From: Cyanobacteria bacterium HKST-UBA02
GTDB lineage: Bacteria > Cyanobacteriota > Vampirovibrionia > Obscuribacterales > Obscuribacteraceae
Reading direction: 5' to 3'
NCBI GenBank assembly: GCA_020431945.1
Contig: JAGQHH010000301.1
Coordinates: 1 to 8,997 of the forward strand
DNA: 8,997 nt
The notes beneath the pieces are model-generated. The model saw only the letters and a program-made list of their open reading frames with translations, was not told the DNA's origin and searched no databases. Made by a program: the position numbers and the translations under genes. Below are positions 1-5,311 of the stretch, piece after piece. The first letter of the stretch is position 1. Each line of letters begins with the position of its first letter.

Positions 1-1122
1 AGCCGGATCCAGCTTCTTCAAGAACTCCCGGCTCCCTTTCACGGTGAAGGCAGCAACCGACTCCGCCCAGTATTCGTGGAAAGACGATCGCGCATAACCC
101 GATATGAAGACACGCTGCATGATGTTCTGCTGAGGAAGCAGCTCGGAGGCCCCGGGATATTCATCGGGCAGAGGATGCCGGCGATCGCAGCCTTCTCTCA
201 GTTGACGGAAGAGATCTTTGACTCGCTCTTGAGTAGCCTGGGAAAGGACGAATTCGACCTGGTGCCCGAACTCGTGAGCCACCACCAGATTGACTCTCAC
301 CTCGCATAGAGGCTTATACCTCGTATGCACCACGGCAAAGGGTCCATGCTTGTAATAGAGCTCGATGTCCCGATCGAACTCTTCCTTGTCCAGGGTGACA
401 TTTCCGGTACGCACCCCGGTCTGCCCGGCAGCACCGTGCTTGACGTTGCCCAGAGCGCAATCCCCTTCTTGCTTGCGCACCACCTGCAGTATGCCTGAAG
501 CAGACCAGATCTTGAGGTTTTCGAAAAGATACTTTTTCTGCTGGGTCTTGAGCTTGTCGTAGTCCATGAAATAACGGATGATCTCGGCATCAGAGTAGAC
601 CTTGTCCTTCCTCACCAGAGGGCGGAACCACTCGTGATGCCATGCTTCGCCGTCGCTCTTCTTGCCGTCGAATATGGTGTTGAGCTGGCTGATCTCGTCG
701 AGCTTGCGATTCGGCACTTTATGCACGGCATCGCGCAAGGTGATATTGCCCTGATCGTCGAACAGTCCCACCAGGGCATGATCCTGTGCGGCGATCCGGC
801 CGTTGATCACATGATAGAGGACGTTGTTGTATTTGAGAGAGCCGGTGGGACCGGGGGGACCGATGGGCAGAGTAAGCTCCATTCCGCTCGAGTCGATCCC
901 CCGGAAGACACAGCCGGGGATCGTCTCGATGGGCCGCAGTTGTTTCACGTCCCCGAGCACGCCAGTGGTGTTCTGGAGATAGCCGTCGTCATAGATGACA
1001 CCCAGAGGGGTCGTACCTTCGTATATGCGCCCGAAATCCACCACCAGCATATTCCCGCCGAACTCGAGGAACCCACTGGGTCCGCGTACGATGCTTTCCT
1101 CGACGGTGCTCTTTGCGGGCAT
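1..1122 (-). CDS. ATLF/M34-like zinc metallopeptidase, 3' end beyond window
   Basis: The frame is open for 374 codons from the ATG at 1122 to the left edge without a stop, so the C-terminus is missing. Residues 283-287 read HEFGH inside VNLVVAHEFGHQVEF, the HExxH zinc site. About 60 residues on, Y343 is followed seven residues later by E350 in EYWAE (350-354). From memory, anthrax lethal factor has HEFGH with the catalytic Tyr seven residues before the Glu ligand of EFFAE, and Pro-Pro endopeptidases share this layout. H283, H287 and E350 are therefore the predicted zinc ligands, E284 the general base and Y343 the catalytic Tyr. Residues 1-135 look beta-rich, with two similar G-x-I/V-x-D-D-x-G modules. 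I see no signal peptide or membrane span at this start. An in-frame stop at 1185-1183 leaves 1122 as the first ATG, but its Shine-Dalgarno is poor (AGGA 12 bases upstream). The gene lies 105 bases downstream of tal. The substrate is unknown. Confidence 0.8.
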   Translation of the reverse strand, partial: MPAKSTVEESIVRGPSGFLEFGGNMLVVDFGRIYEGTTPLGVIYDDGYLQNTTGVLGDVKQLRPIETIPGCVFRGIDSSGMELTLPIGPPGPTGSLKYNNVLYHVINGRIAAQDHALVGLFDDQGNITLRDAVHKVPNRKLDEISQLNTIFDGKKSDGEAWHHEWFRPLVRKDKVYSDAEIIRYFMDYDKLKTQQKKYLFENLKIWSASGILQVVRKQEGDCALGNVKHGAAGQTGVRTGNVTLDKEEFDRDIELYYKHGPFAVVHTRYKPLCEVRVNLVVAHEFGHQVEFVLSQATQERVKDLFRQLREGCDRRHPLPDEYPGASELLPQQNIMQRVFISGYARSSFHEYWAESVAAFTVKGSREFLKKLDPA

Positions 1123-1131
1123 GCCTTGACG

Positions 1132-1157
1132 TGATCCTGACTTTTGATCCTGACTTC
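1132..1157. repeat. Two tandem copies of a 13-bp unit
   Basis: The unit tgatcctgactt(t/c) occurs at 1132-1144 and 1145-1157. The start of a third copy (tgatt) follows at 1158. The repeat lies just upstream of the metallopeptidase start codon and covers its presumed leader. It could be a slippage product or a binding site. No function is evident. Confidence 0.6.
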
Positions 1158-1159
1158 TG

Positions 1160-1190
1160 ATTCTAAAACCGGCCGAGCCAAGCTAGTAAA
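1160..1190 (-). promoter_or_regulatory. Weak candidate promoter for the metallopeptidase gene
   Basis: On the minus strand TAGAAT (1165-1160) matches a sigma-70 -10 box at 5 of 6 positions. TTTACT (1190-1185) is a possible -35 box, but the 19-base spacing is long. Initiation would fall just inside the tandem repeat. The gene could equally be read through from tal. Confidence 0.22.
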
Positions 1191-1217
1191 GGGACTGGTC
1201 CGCCTATCCGTAATATA

Positions 1218-1232
1218 CCTGACTTTGTCAGG
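1218..1232 (-). terminator. Short hairpin across the tal stop codon
   Basis: CCTGAC and GTCAGG form a 6-bp stem with a 3-base loop that contains the TGA stop of tal. On the minus strand it is followed by TATATTA rather than a T-run, so it is at best a weak terminator or a 3'-end stabiliser. Confidence 0.2.
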
Positions 1233-1890
1233 CCTTAGCAGCCAGGGCGCCCTCAGCCTTTTTCCAGTCAGCCATGAACTTCTCCAGGCCGGCATCGGTG
1301 AGGGGATGAGTGACCAGTTGCTTGAATACTTTATAAGGCATAGTGGCAATGTCGGCGCCGGCCAGGGCACAACGCATCACATGCTGGGGAGTCCGCAGGC
1401 TGGCGGCCAGGACCATGGTCTCGAAACCCTGGACCTCGTACATCTCGGCGATATTCTCCACGAGAGCGCAACCGTCCTCGTTTATGTCGTCCAGGCGACC
1501 GACGAAGGGGCTGACGAAATAAGCGCCGGCCCGGGCTGCCAGGAGAGCCTGGTTGACCGAAAAGCAGAGAGTGACATTCACCCTGATGCCGTCATGCGCC
1601 AGCCGGGAGGTAGCAGAGAGACCGGCAGGCGTCAGGGGACACTTGACGATGACATTATCCGCCCATTTGGCAATATCGCGTCCCTGGGCGACCATCTCAT
1701 CCGGGTCTTCCGAGGTGACTTCCGCCGATACCGGTCCCGGAACGATTTTGCAGATTTCCTGGACTATGGTCTTGAAGTCCTTGCCTTCCTTACCCACCAG
1801 GCTCGGGTTGGTGGTTATGCCGTCGAGGACTCCCCAGGCGGCAATCTCGGTAATCTCATCTATATTGGCGGTATCGAGGAAAAGTAGCAC
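1228..1890 (-). CDS. tal: Small-type transaldolase
   Basis: This cytosolic (beta/alpha)8-barrel enzyme of the non-oxidative pentose phosphate pathway moves a dihydroxyacetone unit between sedoheptulose 7-phosphate and glyceraldehyde 3-phosphate. The 220 residues match the short bacterial transaldolase/FSA family. Visible landmarks are LDTAN (D6), TTNPS (N28), SAEV (E57), the Schiff-base lysine K83 in [15 protein letters not shown] (105-111), SPFVGRLDD (127-135) and AASLRTP. E57 and F129 sit where E. coli fructose-6-phosphate aldolase has Gln59 and Tyr131, as I recall. Both point to transaldolase rather than F6P aldolase. The start is GTG at 1890, chosen because AGGAG stands 7 bases upstream and the N-terminus aligns with the family. 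The gene is divergent from the LCP gene. It may share a transcript with the downstream metallopeptidase gene, although no functional link is obvious. Confidence 0.93.
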   Translation of the reverse strand: MLLFLDTANIDEITEIAAWGVLDGITTNPSLVGKEGKDFKTIVQEICKIVPGPVSAEVTSEDPDEMVAQGRDIAKWADNVIVKCPLTPAGLSATSRLAHDGIRVNVTLCFSVNQALLAARAGAYFVSPFVGRLDDINEDGCALVENIAEMYEVQGFETMVLAASLRTPQHVMRCALAGADIATMPYKVFKQLVTHPLTDAGLEKFMADWKKAEGALAAKA

Positions 1891-1897
1891 TTGTCAG

Positions 1898-1902
1898 CTC
1901 CT
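1898..1902 (-). promoter_or_regulatory. Ribosome binding site deciding the tal GTG start
   Basis: AGGAG on the minus strand lies 7 bases before GTG (1890-1888). No ATG in this frame fits the family N-terminus, so this site supports the GTG. Confidence 0.75.
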
Positions 1903-1926
1903 ATGCAAAGGGCGCGTAAAAACTCG

Positions 1927-1955
1927 TTGAATTCTAATGTGATCAACAGTATAGC
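1927..1955 (+). promoter_or_regulatory. Candidate promoter for the LCP-cupin operon in the divergent region
   Basis: TTGAAT (1927-1932) and TATAGC (1950-1955) are separated by 17 bases. Each matches the sigma-70 consensus at 4 of 6 positions. The -10 box overlaps a minus-strand TATACT (1953-1948, 5 of 6) that could be the -10 box of tal, although I see no good -35 for it. If both are used, the divergent promoters would compete for the same DNA. The whole intergenic stretch is 110 bases (1891-2000). Confidence 0.35.
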
Positions 1956-2000
1956 TAATAGGCCACTCGGTATGATTACCTTGTCGGGGTTGTAAACAGG

Positions 2001-3524
2001 TTGTTCAACACGTTCATGGATCAGGAACCCAGCAAAAACATGCCCAGCTGGTGGCAAGCCTTGCTTGCCGCCTTCATAGGTATCGGCATCGGGCTATCCC
2101 TGAGCTGGATGCTCGATCACGACCGTGGCGAAAAGATTGCCCGGCTGGCTGAGAATATAAAGGTAGAGCCTTCCCTGAAAATGCTCGATGTCAAAAAGGT
2201 CGACGTCCTCCCCAGCCTGGCTAAGCGGACCAATATCCTGCTCATGGGCGTGGACAGCAATGGCAGGAATACCAAGCGCTTCGAGAACACGCGCTCGGAC
2301 ACCATGATCATCGCCAGTCTCGACCCCATCTCCGGACTGGTAGGTCTCGTCTCAATCCCCCGGGACAGCCGGGTCCAGATTGCCGGTGATCATGGAGTCG
2401 AGAAGATCAATTCCGCTCACGCTCTGGGCGGCCCCGAGCTGGCGGTGAAAACAGTAGAGCAAGCTTTCAACGTTCCCATCGACCACTATGTGGTGATCGA
2501 CACGGTCGGCATCAAAGAAGTCTGCGAGTTCGTCGGACCGATCGAAGTGATGGTAGAGAAAAGGATGCGCTATCGTGATCGAGCCTCCGGTCTCAACATC
2601 GATCTGGAGCCGGGTCTGCAAGAGCTTTCCGCCGAACAAGTAGAGCAGTATCTGCGCTTCCGTCACGACCAGCAGGGAGACATCGGCCGGATTCAGCGTC
2701 AGCAGTGGTTCTTGCGTCAGGCCCAGGCGAAGCTGAGAGATCCCGCTTTCGTTCTGAAACTTCCCAATCTTTTGAAATTCACCAGCGAATACGTGATCAC
2801 CGACATGTCCCTGAATGATATGGCAGCGGTGTTCAAGTTCGCCAAAGAGATCTCGGACAAGTCGGTGAAAACCGCCACGCTGCCCGGTGAAGCCGCCACT
2901 ATCCACGGTGGCAGCTACTGGTTGCCGGATCCCGAGGCCACCGCCATTGTTCTGCAACGCCTCACCGGCACCACTCCTTCGGTATCCACCATCGCCGCCA
3001 ATACTGTCTATGCCGGCATGGAGAGCGACCCCGAAGCGAGCGACAGCGAGCAACTTACCGCTTACAGCCACGAGAATCTCAACGAGACTCTGGAGGATTC
3101 CTGGAAATCTTCCTATAGCAACGACCGGCCTTACTCGGTGATCATCCGCTATCCCCGGGGACAGGAGCAGACCGCCCGGGACTTCCAGCAGACCCTCATC
3201 TATGCCGGCTATAGAGTCCGCAATCTGATCCGGTGCAAAGAAGGCGATTGCCAGCACGAGCAGATAGTCCTCAACAGTTTCCGCGCCGATGATTCGCTGA
3301 CAAGCAAACTCAAACAGAATTTTCCGGCTCTCGATTCCTGGGCTATCGTGCTCAATCCGAGCTCTCGCTGCCGGTACGACATGACCATTCAGCTCACTCC
3401 AGAGACTGCGCCCCTTCTGCCCGAGACCCGGGAGCAGGCGGCTCTCGATTACCGGATGAACGACATTGTCAGAGGCGAGGTCAAGACAACCCGCCCCTTC
3501 CACCGGAACGCCCCCCGGAGCTGA
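2001..3524 (+). CDS. LytR-CpsA-Psr (LCP) family membrane protein with LytR_C-like tail
   Basis: LCP proteins attach polyprenyl-phosphate-linked glycopolymers to the cell wall or related acceptors outside the membrane. The protein has a short cytoplasmic N-terminus and one membrane span (about 17-38). The LCP domain spans about 78-245. It contains NILLMGVDSN, RSDTMII (R99, D100), SIPRDSR (R121, D122), INSAHALGG (137-144) and LRFRHD..GDIGRIQRQQ (R219, R221, D223, R230), the usual Arg/Asp set that binds pyrophosphate and metal. A linker is followed by YSVIIRYPRG... (378-470), resembling a LytR_C domain and holding Cys 412, 417 and 457. At 507 residues it is long for the family. The first in-frame start is TTG at 2001 after an in-frame TAG at 1959. 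ATGs at 2016 and 2040 are alternatives and no site has a convincing Shine-Dalgarno, so the N-terminus is uncertain. It is followed 4 bases later by the cupin gene. The polymer transferred is unknown. Confidence 0.9.
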   Translation: MFNTFMDQEPSKNMPSWWQALLAAFIGIGIGLSLSWMLDHDRGEKIARLAENIKVEPSLKMLDVKKVDVLPSLAKRTNILLMGVDSNGRNTKRFENTRSDTMIIASLDPISGLVGLVSIPRDSRVQIAGDHGVEKINSAHALGGPELAVKTVEQAFNVPIDHYVVIDTVGIKEVCEFVGPIEVMVEKRMRYRDRASGLNIDLEPGLQELSAEQVEQYLRFRHDQQGDIGRIQRQQWFLRQAQAKLRDPAFVLKLPNLLKFTSEYVITDMSLNDMAAVFKFAKEISDKSVKTATLPGEAATIHGGSYWLPDPEATAIVLQRLTGTTPSVSTIAANTVYAGMESDPEASDSEQLTAYSHENLNETLEDSWKSSYSNDRPYSVIIRYPRGQEQTARDFQQTLIYAGYRVRNLIRCKEGDCQHEQIVLNSFRADDSLTSKLKQNFPALDSWAIVLNPSSRCRYDMTIQLTPETAPLLPETREQAALDYRMNDIVRGEVKTTRPFHRNAPRS

Positions 3525-3528
3525 AGTC

Positions 3529-4014
3529 ATGACCGCTATCGACCTGGAGCGGCTGGTAGAGCTGCTTGCTCTCGAGCCCCATCCGGAAGGGGGATTTTTC
3601 GCCGAGACTTATCGAAGCGAGAACATCGAAGGTCTGCACCGCCCCTGGGGCACAGCAATCTATTATCTGCTCACCCCGGGCAATTTCTCGACAATGCACA
3701 GACTCAAAAATGACGAGGTCTATCATTTCTATCTGGGAGATCCGGTCGAGATGCTCAACTGTTTTCCCGACGGTTCATCCAGGGTCCACTATCTGGGCAG
3801 GGATCTGGAAGCCGGGCAGAGCCTGCAACACCTGGTGGAGAAAGGAGTCTTTCAGGGCTCACGTCTTGTGCCGGGAGGCAGTTATGCGCTTCTTGGCACC
3901 ACTATGGCACCGGGATTCGACTTCGCCGACTTCGAGGAAGGCTCCCTGGCCGAGCTGCTCTCGCTCTATCCGGAGCGAGAAGACCTTCTCCGGGCCCTCA
4001 CGAGAAAACCCTAG
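3529..4014 (+). CDS. Cupin superfamily protein, DUF985/Cupin_5 family
   Basis: This is a 161-residue single-domain cupin, a normal length for the family. Characteristic segments are LEPHPEGGFFAETYRS (15-30), FSTMHRLKNDEVYHFYLGDPV (53-73) and, towards the end, LVPGGSYALLGTTMAPGFDF. H57, E63 and H67 are the likely metal-facing residues of the first cupin motif. Family members are mostly uncharacterised, with a sugar-like or small-molecule ligand suspected. No reaction can be assigned. An upstream in-frame start at 3466 would overlap the LCP gene. I prefer ATG 3529 because GGAG (3517-3520) stands 8 bases before it and the family N-terminus begins there. It lies 4 bases after the LCP stop and is surely co-transcribed with it. 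A role near envelope glycopolymer metabolism is only an inference. It converges on the next gene with 3 bases between stops. Confidence 0.87.
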   Translation: MTAIDLERLVELLALEPHPEGGFFAETYRSENIEGLHRPWGTAIYYLLTPGNFSTMHRLKNDEVYHFYLGDPVEMLNCFPDGSSRVHYLGRDLEAGQSLQHLVEKGVFQGSRLVPGGSYALLGTTMAPGFDFADFEEGSLAELLSLYPEREDLLRALTRKP

Positions 4015-4017
4015 GAA

Positions 4018-4338
4018 TTATTGATAGCGGGATACGGATTTGCGCAGATCTCTTGGATCGCGGATGAATTCACCGCACTCCCCGCAGTACTGCTGCTCTC
4101 CGGCAGGACGCGGCGCGTGAGGAAGGGTATGTCCGTACATGCGACACTGGCTCTTCATGGTGCCGGCTCTATAAGTGAAATAATGCAGGAGCTCGCGACC
4201 GATATCGCTGACTTTCTGGCCGAGCGGTCTTTTCGCCTGATCGGCACTGATCGTCTTGAGCTTGAGAGTGTCTATCTGCTGCCTGGTTACAGGCTCTGCT
4301 TCAGGGTTGCGCTTGAGAGTCAGGTAATTGCCGAACAC
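4018..4338 (-). CDS. Small zinc-ribbon-like protein downstream of korB
   Basis: I do not recognise this 106-residue protein. Its C-terminal half contains C65-x4-H70 and, 14 residues later, C85-G-E-C88-G, with a further His at 74. This is the look of a small treble-clef or zinc-ribbon fold. The N-terminal half is basic and polar (TLKR, LKLK, QAKRPLGQK), without signal peptide or membrane span. The start is GTG at 4338, supported by CCAGGAGA with a 7-base spacer, one of the best ribosome sites in the window. The gene begins 69 bases after the korB stop on the same strand, so it is probably the last gene of the kor operon. It could be an assembly or regulatory factor for the iron-sulfur enzyme, or an unrelated DNA/RNA-binding protein; the sequence does not decide. 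An opposite-strand frame over the same bases continues into korB antisense and is a shadow. Confidence 0.72.
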   Translation of the reverse strand: MFGNYLTLKRNPEAEPVTRQQIDTLKLKTISADQAKRPLGQKVSDIGRELLHYFTYRAGTMKSQCRMYGHTLPHAPRPAGEQQYCGECGEFIRDPRDLRKSVSRYQ

Positions 4339-4345
4339 GAGATAT

Positions 4346-4350
4346 CTCCT
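4346..4350 (-). promoter_or_regulatory. Strong ribosome binding site deciding a GTG start
   Basis: Minus-strand AGGAG (within CCAGGAGA) lies 7 bases before the GTG at 4338-4336. It is the main argument that the short downstream frame is a real gene. Confidence 0.75.
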
Positions 4351-4392
4351 GGATATTTTCCAGCAGCTAGAATCGCATTTCCCGACGGATTT

Positions 4393-4408
4393 GACAATAT
4401 CGATTGTC
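4393..4408 (-). other. Hairpin at the korB stop codon
   Basis: GACAAT and ATTGTC form a perfect 6-bp stem around a 4-base loop. The stem starts at the last base of the korB stop codon. No T-run follows on the minus strand, so it is not a standard terminator. It may mark an RNA processing or attenuation point before the zinc-ribbon gene. Confidence 0.35.
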
Positions 4409-5289
4409 TATATCAGCTCTTCGATAAAACTGTTGAAGACCTTTTTGTCGATCTCGAGAGGCTGCTTGACAAGGGCGCCTTTCTTGAGAGCCGGCTCCAG
4501 GTCTTCGTAGGTATCCATCTCGTGCTTGTAGATCACGCCCAGAGGAATCTTGTCGCCCCACTCGAAAGATTTTTCCAGTGACTTGTAATAGTCGGCGGTA
4601 GGATCCCAGCCATTGTCCTCGAGCTTATAGACCCGCTCTTTGAACCAGGGATAGGTGTTGATCTTGTTATAGGTGACACAGGGGCTGAACACATCGATGA
4701 GGGCGAAGCCTTTGTGGGCGATACCACCTGCGATGGTGTCGGCCAGGTGCTTCTGCTCGCCGGAGAAACCGCGGGCCACATAGGTGGCGCCGGCAGTGAT
4801 GGCGAGAGCCAGCGGGTTGAGAGGGGACTCGATATTGCCGGCGGGGGTCGACTTGGTCTTGTGGCCCTTGGTGGTGGTGGGCGATGCCTGACCGGTGGTG
4901 AGACCGTAGATCTGGTTGTCCATGACCACATAGGTGACATCGAGGTTGCGGCGCATAGCGTGGATAAGGTGGCCGAGGCCGATGCCGTATCCGTCGCCAT
5001 CACCGCCGGTGATGACCGTCTTCATATCGGTGTTGGCCAGGTGAGCGCCGGTGGCTACCGGAACCGAGCGGCCGTGAAGGCTGTGGACGCCGTAAGCATG
5101 AATGAAACCGGGAAGGTTGGACGAGCATCCGATACCGGAGACGACCATGAGGTTCTCGGGCTTGACGCCGAGTTTGCCGGCTGCTTCCTGAACCGACTTC
5201 AGTACGCCGAAGTCGCCGCAACCGGGGCACCAGTCGGGATCGACCGGGCCTTTGTAGGTATCGACTGGAAGTTCAATTACTGTTGCCAT
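4408..5289 (-). CDS. korB: 2-oxoacid:ferredoxin oxidoreductase, beta subunit
   Basis: This subunit carries thiamine diphosphate and one [4Fe-4S] cluster. With KorA it converts a 2-oxoacid and CoA to acyl-CoA and CO2 while reducing ferredoxin. The substrate is most likely 2-oxoglutarate, possibly pyruvate. The 293 residues are the standard length. Cluster ligands are predicted at C21 and C24 (WCPGCG), C55 (GIGCSS) and C204 (FSPCVTYN). The ThDP/Mg site is GGDGDGYGIG (95-104) through MDNQIYGLTTGQ (123-134). The frame can be read from an ATG at 5361 inside korA, but the family N-terminus (MATVIELP) begins at ATG 5289. AGAGGA precedes this by about 8 bases, so I use it. The gap after korA is 22 bases, so the two are co-transcribed. 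No separate ferredoxin-like delta subunit is present in the window, consistent with the two-subunit class. Confidence 0.94.
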   Translation of the reverse strand: MATVIELPVDTYKGPVDPDWCPGCGDFGVLKSVQEAAGKLGVKPENLMVVSGIGCSSNLPGFIHAYGVHSLHGRSVPVATGAHLANTDMKTVITGGDGDGYGIGLGHLIHAMRRNLDVTYVVMDNQIYGLTTGQASPTTTKGHKTKSTPAGNIESPLNPLALAITAGATYVARGFSGEQKHLADTIAGGIAHKGFALIDVFSPCVTYNKINTYPWFKERVYKLEDNGWDPTADYYKSLEKSFEWGDKIPLGVIYKHEMDTYEDLEPALKKGALVKQPLEIDKKVFNSFIEELI

Positions 5290-5311
5290 TGAATTTATCC
5301 TCTGTAAATAG

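Noticed and set aside
634..1134. 166-residue plus-strand frame near the left edge
   Set aside because: It is antisense to the metallopeptidase frame, which is open for 374 codons and carries catalytic motifs.
1144..1887. 247-residue plus-strand frame opposite tal
   Set aside because: It is a shadow of the transaldolase; the minus-strand product has all family motifs.
2352..3530. 392-residue minus-strand open frame opposite the LCP gene
   Set aside because: It is the antisense shadow of a well-supported LCP domain; its translation resembles no known family and it lacks a fitting gene context.
4021..4581. 186-residue plus-strand frame over the zinc-ribbon gene and the end of korB
   Set aside because: Most of it is antisense to korB and the zinc-ribbon frame, which have real ribosome sites; the plus-strand frame has none that I can see.
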